From: Patulibacter sp. SYSU D01012
GTDB taxonomy: Bacteria; Actinomycetota; Thermoleophilia; Solirubrobacterales; Solirubrobacteraceae
Assembly: GCF_017916475.1 (NCBI RefSeq)
Contig: NZ_JAFMTB010000004.1
Span: 62,001 to 126,000, forward strand
DNA length: 64,000 bases
Direction of reading: 5' to 3'
The position numbers and the translations under genes are program-made. This document shows, in pieces, positions 33,350-41,361 of the stretch (positions are counted from its first letter, which is position 1; every line of letters begins with the position of its first letter). The notes under the pieces were generated by a model, which saw nothing but the letters and a program-made list of their open reading frames with translations, did no database searches and was not told where the DNA came from.

Positions 33350-34471
33350 GTGACCGCCGCCCAGGACGCCGACCGCACCGTCGCCGCCGAGCTCGACGCC
33401 GCGCGCTTCGCCGACCTGCTCGTGGGCTACTGCCTCGAGCCGCAGCCCGGGCAGCAGGTGCTCGTCCGCTCCACCGCCCTCGCCGCGCCGCTGCTCGTCG
33501 AGCTGCAGCGCGCGATCCTGCAGGCCGACGCCTGGCCGCTGCTGCGCGCCGGGCTGCCGGGGCAGGACGCCGGCTTCTACCGCCACGCCCGCGACCGCCA
33601 CCTGGACGGCGTCCCGCCGCTGGGGCTGGAGGAGGCGCGGCAGGCCGACGCCTCGCTCTCGATCCAGGCGCCGTTCGACACCGCCGAGCTGGGCGCGATC
33701 GACCCGGCCGTCATCGCCCGCGCCGCGCGGGGGCGGCACGAGACGCGCGAGCTGGCCCTGGCCCGCCGCTGGGCGACGACGATGTGGCCCACGCCCGCGC
33801 TGGCCGAGCAGGCCGGGATGCCGCTCGGCGAGCTCGCGGCGTTCGTCGCGCGGGCCACGTTCCTGGACCGCCCCGACCCCGTCGCCGCGTGGGGCGAGCT
33901 GCGCGACTTCCAGGCGCGCCTGATCGAGCGGCTGACGCCGGTGCGCGAGCTGCGGATCCAGGCCGACGGCACCGACCTGCGCCTGCGCGTGGACGGCCGC
34001 ACCTGGGCCAACAGCGACGGCCGCCGCAACATGCCGTCCGGCGAGGTCTTCACCGGCCCGCTGGAGAGCAGCGCGACGGGGACGATCCGCTACGACGTGC
34101 CCTCCTCCCCCGCCGGGGTCGACGTGCGCGGCGTCGAGCTGACGTTCGCGGACGGCGTCGTGGTCGGGCACCGGGCCGACGAGGGCGCGGAGTACCTGGA
34201 GCGCGCGCTCGCGACGGACGAGGGCGCCCGGCGGCTGGGCGAGGTCGGCATCGGCACGAACTTCGGCATCGACCGCGCGATCGGCGTGATCCTCTTCGAC
34301 GAGAAGATCGGCGGCACGGTCCACACGGCGCTCGGCCGGTCCTACCCCGAGACCGGCGGCACGAACGAGTCCGCGCTCCACTGGGACCTGATCTGCGACC
34401 TGCGGAAGGGCGGCCGGCTGCTGGCCGACGGCGAGGTGCTGCAGGAGGACGGGCGCTTCGTCGGGCTGTAG
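33350..34471 (+). CDS. M29-family aminopeptidase
   Basis: This 373-residue protein matches thermophilic aminopeptidases of peptidase family M29 (AmpS/aminopeptidase T type). The characteristic C-terminal half holds the metal ligands: NMPSGEVFTGPLE (Glu), GAEYLERALATDEGARRLGEVGIGTN (Glu), and THTA-like VHTALGRSYPETGG followed by HWDLICDLR (His, Asp). The N-terminal third (VGYCLEPQPGQQVLVRSTALAAPL) is also typical. A strong GCAGGAGG lies before the GTG start. Two tandem hairpins begin at the base after its stop. Confidence 0.9.
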   Translation: MTAAQDADRTVAAELDAARFADLLVGYCLEPQPGQQVLVRSTALAAPLLVELQRAILQADAWPLLRAGLPGQDAGFYRHARDRHLDGVPPLGLEEARQADASLSIQAPFDTAELGAIDPAVIARAARGRHETRELALARRWATTMWPTPALAEQAGMPLGELAAFVARATFLDRPDPVAAWGELRDFQARLIERLTPVRELRIQADGTDLRLRVDGRTWANSDGRRNMPSGEVFTGPLESSATGTIRYDVPSSPAGVDVRGVELTFADGVVVGHRADEGAEYLERALATDEGARRLGEVGIGTNFGIDRAIGVILFDEKIGGTVHTALGRSYPETGGTNESALHWDLICDLRKGGRLLADGEVLQEDGRFVGL

Positions 34472-34522
34472 GGGTGCGTTCGGTCTCGGGGCCGCATGCC
34501 GGACCTCAGGCGGAACGCGCCC
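34472..34522 (+). repeat. tandem hairpin repeat, copy 1
   Basis: Copy 1 of a 50-base direct repeat with a 59-base period. The arms (GGGTGCGTTC and GAACGCGCCC) form a 10-bp stem with one G-U pair. It begins immediately after the aminopeptidase stop codon, so it probably acts as that gene's terminator. Confidence 0.75.
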
Positions 34523-34530
34523 GCCGGCGT

Positions 34531-34581
34531 GGGCGCGTTCGGTCTCGGGGCCGCATGCCGGACCTCAGGCGGAACGCGCCC
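34531..34581 (+). repeat. tandem hairpin repeat, copy 2
   Basis: Copy 2 has perfect 10-bp arms (GGGCGCGTTC and GAACGCGCCC). Bases 34535-34584 are identical to 34476-34525. The loop again contains GGTC and GACC, which can extend the stem. Confidence 0.75.
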
Positions 34582-34650
34582 GCCGCGCGGGCGCCCTTGC
34601 CTCCCGCAAACCCCTGGTGCGCCGCGCCCCGACGTGGCACGATGCCGCTC

Positions 34651-35094
34651 GTGGCGAGCCGAGCGGCCTCCGACGCGCACCTCCGGGACCTGAAGCTGCT
34701 CCGGGCCGTCCGCGACCGGATCGACCGCGAGTACGCGCAGCCGCTGAACGTCGAGGCGCTGGCGCAGGGCGCGCACATGTCGGCCGGCCACCTGAGCCGC
34801 CAGTTCCGCCGCGCGTACGGCGAGTCGCCGTACAGCTACCTGATGACCCGCCGGATCGAGCGCGCGATGGCGCTGCTGCGGCGCGGCGACCTGAGCGTCA
34901 CCGAGGTCTGCTTCGCCGTCGGCTGCTCGTCGCTCGGCACCTTCAGCACGCGCTTCGCCGAGCTCGTCGGCGTGCCGCCCAGCGTCTACCGGCGCGAGGC
35001 CGCGGGCGCCACCGAGGGGATGGCGCCGTGCGTGGCCAAGGTCGTCACGCGACCGGTCAGGAATCGAGAAGCGACGCCCGCGGCGCGGGCCTAG
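34651..35094 (+). CDS. AraC-family helix-turn-helix regulator
   Basis: This 147-residue regulator is a stand-alone AraC/XylS DNA-binding domain: two helix-turn-helix units with GAHMSAGHLSRQFRRAYGESPYSYLMTRRIERAMALL and VTEVCFAVGCSSLGTFSTRFAELVGVPPSVYRR, plus a short tail. There is no ligand domain. I start at GTG 34651 and not ATG 34642 because a weak -10 (CACGAT, 34638-34643) overlaps the ATG and because family members begin close to DAHLRDL. Its TAG stop is part of the -10 hexamer of the next gene, a VOC protein, which it probably regulates together with the UvrA-like gene. Confidence 0.88.
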   Translation: MASRAASDAHLRDLKLLRAVRDRIDREYAQPLNVEALAQGAHMSAGHLSRQFRRAYGESPYSYLMTRRIERAMALLRRGDLSVTEVCFAVGCSSLGTFSTRFAELVGVPPSVYRREAAGATEGMAPCVAKVVTRPVRNREATPAARA

Positions 35095-35097
35095 GCT
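35092..35097 (+). promoter_or_regulatory. -10 element of the VOC gene
   Basis: TAGGCT ends 7 bases before the ATG at 35105 and contains the stop codon of the AraC-type gene. Confidence 0.45.
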
Positions 35098-35104
35098 CGC
35101 CGCC

Positions 35105-35518
35105 ATGGTCATCACGATCCACGAGACGCTCCTCCCCGCCGACGACGCCGAGGCGGCGCTGGCCTTCTACCGCGACGGGCTCGGCTTCGAGCTGCGGCGC
35201 GACGTCGAGTACGGCGGCATGCACTGGCTGACGCTCGGCCACCCCGACCAGCCCGACACCGGGCTCGTCCTGTACCCGCCGGCCGCCACGCCCGGCCTGA
35301 CCGAGGACGACCAGCGCGCCGTCGCCGAGCTGATGGCGAAGGGCACCTTCGCCAGCATCAACCTGGCGACCGACGACCTGGACGCGGCGTTCGCGCGGCT
35401 CGAGGCCGTCGACGCCGCCGAGGTCGTGCAGGAGCCGACCGAGCAGCCCTACGGGGTCCGCGACTGCTCGTTCCGCGACCCCGCCGGCACGCTCGTCCGC
35501 ATCCAGGAGCGGCGCTGA
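35105..35518 (+). CDS. VOC-family (glyoxalase/bleomycin-resistance-like) protein
   Basis: This 137-residue protein has the paired beta-alpha-beta units of the vicinal-oxygen-chelate fold: HETLLPADDAEAALAFYRDGLGFELRRD and TFASINLATDDLDAAFARLEAVDAAEV, ending RDCSFRDPAGTLVRIQE. The usual metal positions (His6, His near 40, Glu at the end) are partly kept, so it could be an enzyme or a binding/resistance protein. It sits between the AraC-type gene and the UvrA-like gene; this trio recurs in actinomycetes, to my recollection. Confidence 0.88.
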   Translation: MVITIHETLLPADDAEAALAFYRDGLGFELRRDVEYGGMHWLTLGHPDQPDTGLVLYPPAATPGLTEDDQRAVAELMAKGTFASINLATDDLDAAFARLEAVDAAEVVQEPTEQPYGVRDCSFRDPAGTLVRIQERR

Positions 35519-35614
35519 GCGACCGCTCGCGCCCCCGACCCCGACCACCATCGCCTCCCCGCGCCCCCGGCGGGGAGGCCCCGCCGCCGTCCCGTCCCAC
35601 CCGCAGGAGCCCCG

Positions 35615-38014
35615 ATGAGCACCACCGCCCGCCCCGACGCCGCCGACGCGGCCCCCGCCGCCGACGCCCACGACGTCATCCGGGTGCTCGGCGCCCGCGA
35701 GAACACGCTGAAGGACGTCAGCGTCGACCTGCCCAAGCGGCGGCTGACCGTCTTCACCGGCGTCTCCGGGTCCGGCAAGAGCTCGCTCGTCTTCGGCACG
35801 ATCGCCGCCGAGTCGCAGCGCCTGATCAACGAGACGTACAGCGCGTTCGTGCAGGGCTTCATGCCGACCCTCGCCCGGCCCGACGTCGACGTGCTCGAGG
35901 GGCTGACCACGGCGATCGTCGTCGACCAGGAGCGCATCGGCGCGAACCCCCGCTCGACGGTGGGCACGGTGACCGACACGGGCGCGATGCTGCGCATCCT
36001 CTTCAGCCGCCTGGGGCAGCCGCACGTCGGCTCGGCGCAGGCGTTCTCGTTCAACGTCGCGTCGATGAGCGGCAAGGGCGCGGTGACCGTCGAGGGCGCC
36101 GGCGGGAGGACGACCGAGGCCCGCAGCTTCAGCGTCACGGGCGGCATGTGCCCGCGCTGCGAGGGCATGGGCCGCGTCTCCGACATCGACCGGACCGCGC
36201 TCTACGACGAGAGCAAGTCGCTGAACGAGGGCGCGCTGACGATCCCCGGCTACAGCATGGACGGCTGGCAGGGCCGGATCCTCCGCGGCTGCGGGTTCTT
36301 CGACCCCGACAAGCCGATCCGCGACTACGACGCCGCCGAGCTGGAGGACCTGCTCCACCGCGAGCCGACGAAGATCAAGGTCGACGGGATCAACCTGACG
36401 TACACGGGGCTGATCCCGGCGATCGAGAAGTCGTTCCTGTCCAAGGACCGCGAGGCGATGCAGCCGCACGTGCGCGCGTTCGTCGACCGGGCGGTGACCT
36501 TCACGACCTGCCCGGAGTGCGACGGCACGCGGCTGAGTGCCCTGGCGCGGTCGTCGAAGATCGCCGGCATCAGCATCGCCGACGCGTCCGCGATGCAGAT
36601 CAGCGACCTGGCGGCATGGGTGGCCGAGCGCGACGAGCCGTCCGTGGCCCCGCTCCTGGCCGCCCTGCGGGACGCGCTCGACGCGTTCGTGCGGATCGGT
36701 CTGGGCTACCTGAGCCTGGACCGCGCGTCGGGCACGCTGTCCGGCGGCGAGGCGCAGCGCGTGAAGATGGTCCGCCACCTGGGGTCGGCGCTGACCGACG
36801 TGACGTACGTCTTCGACGAGCCGACGATCGGGCTGCACCCGCACGACATCGAGCGGATGAACGCCCTGCTGCTGCAGCTGCGCGACAAGGGCAACACCGT
36901 CCTGGTCGTCGAGCACAAGCCCGAGACGATCGCCATCGCCGACCACGTCGTCGACCTGGGCCCCGGCGCGGGCACCGCGGGCGGCGAGATCGTCTTCGAG
37001 GGGTCGCTCGCGGGGCTGCGGGCGAGCGGCACGCTGACCGGCCGGCACCTCGACGACCGCGCGGCGCTGAAGGCGCAGGTGCGCGCCGCGACGGGCGCGC
37101 TCGAGATCCGCGGCGCCGACGCGCACAACCTGCGGGACGTCGACGTGGACGTCCCCCTCGGCGTGCTGACCGTCGTCACCGGGGTGGCGGGCTCGGGCAA
37201 GAGCTCGCTGATCCACGGGTCGCTCGCCGGCCGCGACGGGGTGGTGACCGTCGACCAGGGGGCGATCAAGGGCTCGCGCCGCAGCAACCCCGCCACGTAC
37301 AGCGGGGTCCTCGACCCGATCCGCAAGGCGTTCGCGAAGGCCAACGGCGTCAAGCCGGGGCTGTTCAGCGCCAACTCGGACGGCGCCTGCCCGGCGTGCA
37401 AGGGCGCGGGCGTCATCTACACCGACCTGGCGGTGATGGCCGGGGTCGCGACGGTCTGCGAGGAGTGCGAGGGGCGCCGCTTCCAGGCCGAGGTGCTCGA
37501 GCACCGGCTCGGCGGCCGGAACATCGCCGAGGTCCTCGCGATGCCCGTCGCCGAGGCCGCCGCGTTCTTCGCGGCCGGGGACGCGAAGGTGCCGGCGGCG
37601 CACCGCGTCCTCGCCCGGCTCGAGGACGTCGGCCTGGGCTACCTGACCCTCGGCCAGCCGCTGACCACGCTGTCGGGCGGCGAGCGCCAGCGGCTCAAGC
37701 TCGCCGTCCACATGGCCGAGAAGCCGGGCGACGCGCCGCCGGTGCTCGTCCTCGACGAGCCCACCACCGGCCTGCACCTGGCCGACGTCGAGGCCCTGCT
37801 CGGCCTGCTCGACCGCCTGGTCGACGGCGGCCGGACGGTCGTCGTCATCGAGCACCACCAGGCCGTGATGGCGCACGCGGACTGGATCGTCGACCTGGGC
37901 CCCGGCGCGGGCCACGACGGCGGCCGCGTCGTCTTCGAGGGCACGCCGGCCGACCTCGTCGCCGCCCGCTCGACCCTGACGGGCGAGCACCTGGCGGCGT
38001 ACGTCGGGGCCTGA
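35615..38014 (+). CDS. UvrA-like ATPase (UvrA2/class lacking UvrB-binding domain)
   Basis: This 799-residue tandem ABC ATPase has two Walker A motifs (GVSGSGKSS, Lys55; GVAGSGKSS, Lys529), two signatures (LSGGEAQRVKM, LSGGERQRLKL), and zinc modules with CPRCEGMGR, CPECDGTRL, CPACKGAG and CEECEGRRF. At about 800 residues it is shorter than UvrA (about 950); the UvrB-binding insertion appears missing. Such paralogues are linked to tolerance of DNA-binding drugs or damage, not to core excision repair; this is family knowledge. AGGAG precedes ATG. Its stop abuts the stop of mrpG with no bases between. Confidence 0.9.
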   Translation: MSTTARPDAADAAPAADAHDVIRVLGARENTLKDVSVDLPKRRLTVFTGVSGSGKSSLVFGTIAAESQRLINETYSAFVQGFMPTLARPDVDVLEGLTTAIVVDQERIGANPRSTVGTVTDTGAMLRILFSRLGQPHVGSAQAFSFNVASMSGKGAVTVEGAGGRTTEARSFSVTGGMCPRCEGMGRVSDIDRTALYDESKSLNEGALTIPGYSMDGWQGRILRGCGFFDPDKPIRDYDAAELEDLLHREPTKIKVDGINLTYTGLIPAIEKSFLSKDREAMQPHVRAFVDRAVTFTTCPECDGTRLSALARSSKIAGISIADASAMQISDLAAWVAERDEPSVAPLLAALRDALDAFVRIGLGYLSLDRASGTLSGGEAQRVKMVRHLGSALTDVTYVFDEPTIGLHPHDIERMNALLLQLRDKGNTVLVVEHKPETIAIADHVVDLGPGAGTAGGEIVFEGSLAGLRASGTLTGRHLDDRAALKAQVRAATGALEIRGADAHNLRDVDVDVPLGVLTVVTGVAGSGKSSLIHGSLAGRDGVVTVDQGAIKGSRRSNPATYSGVLDPIRKAFAKANGVKPGLFSANSDGACPACKGAGVIYTDLAVMAGVATVCEECEGRRFQAEVLEHRLGGRNIAEVLAMPVAEAAAFFAAGDAKVPAAHRVLARLEDVGLGYLTLGQPLTTLSGGERQRLKLAVHMAEKPGDAPPVLVLDEPTTGLHLADVEALLGLLDRLVDGGRTVVVIEHHQAVMAHADWIVDLGPGAGHDGGRVVFEGTPADLVAARSTLTGEHLAAYVGA

Positions 38015-38419
38015 TCAGCCGCGCCGGTCGGGCGTGCCGCCGTCCGTCGCGGGCGCGTCGGCCGCCGCGACGTCGGCCCGCGCCTCGTCCAGGCGCTCGC
38101 TCAGCTCGTCCACGACCATCAGGTCGCGCCGCGCGCGCTTCGTCCGGTAGGCGGAGCGCCCGACCATGTGCGCCGCCACGGGCGCCGTCGCCAGCTGGAA
38201 GACGGCGACGAGCACGAGCGTCGTGATGTCGAAGCCCGTCCGCAGCCGCAGGCCGACCCCGACGAGCACGAGCAGCAGCCCGAGCACCTGGGGCTTCGAC
38301 GCCGCGTGCATCCGGCTGAGGACGTCGGGGAAGCGGAGCACGCCGACGCCGGCCGCGAAGGACAGCAGCGCGCCGCCGAGCAGGCAGACCGCGGAGAGGA
38401 CGTCGAGCACCTGCGTCAT
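38015..38419 (-). CDS. mnhG: Mrp Na+/H+ antiporter subunit G
   Basis: This 134-residue subunit has three predicted membrane helices (VLSAVCLLGGALLSFAAGVGVLRF, VLGLLLVLVGVGLRL, TTLVLVAVFQLATAPVAAHMV) and the MnhG landmark FPDVLSRMHAASKPQVLG. The cytoplasmic tail is charged. It is the last gene of the Mrp operon, with its ATG in the stop of mrpF. The complex exchanges Na+ for H+ and supports pH and salt tolerance. Confidence 0.92.
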   Translation of the reverse strand: MTQVLDVLSAVCLLGGALLSFAAGVGVLRFPDVLSRMHAASKPQVLGLLLVLVGVGLRLRTGFDITTLVLVAVFQLATAPVAAHMVGRSAYRTKRARRDLMVVDELSERLDEARADVAAADAPATDGGTPDRRG

Positions 38420-38712
38420 CGTCCGGCCCCCTCGTCGCGCGGCTCGCCCTCGTCCTCGCCCTCGCCGGCCCCGAAGCGGGCCACCGCCACCGAGCCGACG
38501 AAGCCGAGCAGCGCCAGGACCGCGAGCACCGGGATCGTCGTGCCGTGGCGGTCGTACGCGGCCTCCAGGCCGATCGCCCCGATCAGGCAGGAGAGCAGCA
38601 CGTCGAGCGCGACGACGCGGTCGAGCGGCGACGGCCCCCGGACGATGCGGACGACCGCGAGGAGCGCGGCGACGGCCAGCAGCGCGGCGGCGATCCAGAT
38701 GACGACGGTCAC
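38416..38712 (-). CDS. mnhF: Mrp Na+/H+ antiporter subunit F
   Basis: This 98-residue subunit has three helices and the diagnostic RIVRGPSPLDRVVALDVL segment at about residues 23-40. An acidic C-terminal tail (GEGEDEGEPRDEG) follows. The GTG start overlaps the stop of mrpE by four bases (GTGA). Confidence 0.92.
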   Translation of the reverse strand: MTVVIWIAAALLAVAALLAVVRIVRGPSPLDRVVALDVLLSCLIGAIGLEAAYDRHGTTIPVLAVLALLGFVGSVAVARFGAGEGEDEGEPRDEGAGR

Positions 38713-39287
38713 GCGCCGGCCTCCGCGCGGTCGAGGGCCTCGCGGTCGGCGGGCGAGCCGAACGCCCGGATCATCCGCGCCTCGGTCGCCAGCGCCGACG
38801 CCCGCTCGCGCTCCACGTCGGCCCGGTCGCGCACGCCGATCAGGTGCAGGTACAGGACGGCGTCGCGACGGTCGATCTCGACGACGATCGACCCGGGGAC
38901 GATCGAGAGGACCTCGGCGACCAGGGTCAGCATGAGGTCCGAGCGGGTGCGCAGCCGCACGCCGATGACCGCCGTCGGCGCCTCGCGGTCGCGGCGGAAC
39001 GCCAGCGCCGCGACATGCACGCTGGCCCGGGCGATCGCCCACGCCAGCCGGGCCAGGAAGACGAGCGTGGGGAGCGGCCGCGGACGGCCCTCGACGGGGA
39101 TCTCGGGCAGCGGGAAGAGCGCGGTGGCGACGAGGGCGACGACCAGGCCGGACGCGACGAGGCCCGGCGACACCTTGCCCCACAGCAGCAGCCACAGGAC
39201 GAGCAGCCAGCCCGCCGTCAGCGGCGGCAGCAGGCGCGAGCCCGCGGCGGCCCGGCGACGACGGCCCGGGATCGCGCGCCGCGGCAT
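38709..39287 (-). CDS. mnhE: Mrp Na+/H+ antiporter subunit E
   Basis: This 192-residue subunit has two N-terminal helices (PLTAGWLLVLWLLLWGKV, GLVASGLVVALVATALF) and the MnhE core IARASVHVAALAFR and LVAEVLSIVPGSIVVEID. The ATG shares one base with the stop of mrpD (TGATG). A basic N-terminus precedes the first helix. Confidence 0.92.
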   Translation of the reverse strand: MPRRAIPGRRRRAAAGSRLLPPLTAGWLLVLWLLLWGKVSPGLVASGLVVALVATALFPLPEIPVEGRPRPLPTLVFLARLAWAIARASVHVAALAFRRDREAPTAVIGVRLRTRSDLMLTLVAEVLSIVPGSIVVEIDRRDAVLYLHLIGVRDRADVERERASALATEARMIRAFGSPADREALDRAEAGA

Positions 39288-40891
39288 CAGCGCGCGCCCT
39301 CCGCCTGGGCGGTGCGGATCCGCTGCTCGACGTCGCCCAGCCCGACCGCGCCGACGTAGGTCGCGCGGTCGCGCAGCTCGATCGCGGTGCGGTCCGTCAG
39401 GTCGGTCAGCGGCCGCGCCGCGAGCGTGAAGCCGACGCCGAGGACGACGAGCGCCACCGTCGCGCCCGTCATCAGGCGCGGCATGCGGCCGCCGCGCCGG
39501 ATCTCGCGCCCGCCGATCGTCGCGCCCTGCACCTCGTGCTCGCCCGCGTCGCCCATCGCGACGCGCGGCGTGCGCCAGAAGACGCGGCTCCACGCCTTGC
39601 CGACCGCGTAGAGGGTCAGCAGGCTCGTCACCACGCTCCCGCCGACGAGGATCCACGCGAGCGCGCCGCCGTCCTCCGCGCCGGCCTGGATCAGCGCGAG
39701 CTTGCCGAGGAAGCCCGAGAACGGCGGGATGCCGGCCAGGTTGAGCGCCGGGACGAGGAAGAGCACCGCCACGAGCGGCGCGGTCCGCGCCAGCCCGCCG
39801 ACGCGCTCGGTCGACGTCGACCCGGCGGCGCGCTCGATCATGCCCGTCGTCAGGAACAGCGTCGTCTGGATCGTGATGTGGTGGATCGCGTAGAAGACGG
39901 CGCCGTTCAGCCCCAGCTGCGAGCCGAGCGCCACGCCGAAGACCATGTAGCCGATGTGGCTGACGAGGGTGAACGAGAGCATGCGCTTGACGTCCGTCTG
40001 CGCGACGGCGCCGAGGATGCCGACCACCATCGTCAGCAGCGCGACCACCATCAGCGTCGCCGCGACGCGCTGGTCGTCGGGGAAGAGCAGCGTCTCCGTG
40101 CGGATGATCGCGTAGACCCCGACCTTCGTCAGCAGGCCCGCGAAGACCGCCGTCACCGGGGCGGGCGCCGTCGGGTACGAGTCCGGCAGCCACGCCGACA
40201 TCGGGAAGACCGCGGCCTTGATCCCGAACGCGAGCAGCAGCGCCAGCTCGAGCACGAGCGTGACGTTGGGGTCCAGCTCGCGCAGGCGCAGCGACAGGTG
40301 CGCCAGGTTGATCGTCCCCGTGGCCCCGTACACCAGCCCGATCGCGGCGAGGAAGAGCAGCGACGAGAGCAGCGAGACGACGACGTACGTCGTGCCCGAC
40401 CGCACCCGCGACGCGGTGCCGCCGATCGTGATCAGCACGTAGCTCGAGACGAGCAGGATCTCGAAGCCGACGTACAGGTTGAAGAGGTCGCCGGCCAGGA
40501 AGGCGTTCGAGATCCCCGCCGCCAGCACGAGGTACGTCGGGTGGAAGACCGCGAGCGGCAGCCCGCGCTCGTCGTCCGCGATGCCCTGGCCGTACGAGTA
40601 GACGATGACGCACAGCGTCACGGCCGCCGAGATGGCGAGCATCAGCGCGGACAGCCGGTCGGCGACGAGGACGATGCCCAGCGGCGGGTCCCAGCCGCCG
40701 ACGGCGGCGACCTGCGGACCGTCCTGGTCGGCGGCGACGAGCAGCACGAGCGCGATGACCAGCACCGCGCCGAGGGTCAGGACCGAGATCGCGCGGTTCA
40801 GGCGCGGCAGGCGGGCGCCGATGGCGAACTTCACGCCCGCCGCGAGCAGCGGCAGCACCACGGGCAGCGGGACGAGGGCGGCGGCCGACAT
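39287..40891 (-). CDS. mnhD: Mrp Na+/H+ antiporter subunit D
   Basis: This 534-residue subunit is homologous to complex I antiporter-like proteins. About 14 membrane helices are expected. The conserved Glu in LFNLYVGFEILLVSSYVL and the Lys in ALLLAFGIKAAVFPMSAWLPD and GLLTKVGVYAII mark the proton path. The start shares one base with the stop of mrpC. Confidence 0.93.
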   Translation of the reverse strand: MSAAALVPLPVVLPLLAAGVKFAIGARLPRLNRAISVLTLGAVLVIALVLLVAADQDGPQVAAVGGWDPPLGIVLVADRLSALMLAISAAVTLCVIVYSYGQGIADDERGLPLAVFHPTYLVLAAGISNAFLAGDLFNLYVGFEILLVSSYVLITIGGTASRVRSGTTYVVVSLLSSLLFLAAIGLVYGATGTINLAHLSLRLRELDPNVTLVLELALLLAFGIKAAVFPMSAWLPDSYPTAPAPVTAVFAGLLTKVGVYAIIRTETLLFPDDQRVAATLMVVALLTMVVGILGAVAQTDVKRMLSFTLVSHIGYMVFGVALGSQLGLNGAVFYAIHHITIQTTLFLTTGMIERAAGSTSTERVGGLARTAPLVAVLFLVPALNLAGIPPFSGFLGKLALIQAGAEDGGALAWILVGGSVVTSLLTLYAVGKAWSRVFWRTPRVAMGDAGEHEVQGATIGGREIRRGGRMPRLMTGATVALVVLGVGFTLAARPLTDLTDRTAIELRDRATYVGAVGLGDVEQRIRTAQAEGAR

Positions 40892-41361
40892 CAGGCGTCC
40901 CGCTCGATCGCGTCGTCGTCGCGCGTCGTCGCCGTCTCGGCGACGGCCGCCCGCGCGTCGGCCTCGGCGTCGGCCTCGGCGTCGGCGCCGCTGTCCTCGG
41001 CCGCGCCGCGGCGCGCCGCGATCACGCGGTCCTCGACGTCGTCCTGCACCTCGTCGTTGCCCTGCAGCTGCCAGGAGCGGTAGGCGAGCGCCAGCAGGAA
41101 GGCGGTCATCGCGAACGTGATGACGATCGACGTCAGGATCATCACCTGCGGCAGCGGGTCGCTCATGTCGGCCGGCTTCGCCTCGCCCAGGATCGGCGCC
41201 TCGCCCCCGACCCCGCCCATCGCGAGGATCATCACGTTCAGGCCGTTGCCCAGCAGGACCGCGCCGAGCAGGACGCGCGTCAGGCTGCGCTCGAGCAGCA
41301 GGACGACGCCGCCGGCGACGAGGACGCCGACGACGACGGCGAGGACGAGCGAGACGCTCAC
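40891..41361 (-). CDS. mnhC: Mrp Na+/H+ antiporter subunit C
   Basis: This 156-residue NuoK-like subunit has three helices; LLGAVLLGNGLNVMILAMGG and DPLPQVMILTSIVITFAMTAFLLAL are the conserved parts. The tail is extended and acidic (GADAEADAEADARAAV), longer than in most MnhC proteins. The GTG start overlaps the stop of the fused mrpAB gene (GTGA). Confidence 0.92.
   Translation of the reverse strand: MSVSLVLAVVVGVLVAGGVVLLLERSLTRVLLGAVLLGNGLNVMILAMGGVGGEAPILGEAKPADMSDPLPQVMILTSIVITFAMTAFLLALAYRSWQLQGNDEVQDDVEDRVIAARRGAAEDSGADAEADAEADARAAVAETATTRDDDAIERDA

Noticed and set aside
33784-35094. A longer AraC-type protein beginning far upstream
   Set aside because: The extension is out of frame with the aminopeptidase gene and crosses both hairpin repeats; it is Arg/Gly/Pro-rich noise.
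35615-38014. Calling the UvrA-like protein the excision-repair UvrA
   Set aside because: It is about 150 residues short, lacks the UvrB-binding region, and lies in a VOC/AraC context and not with repair genes.
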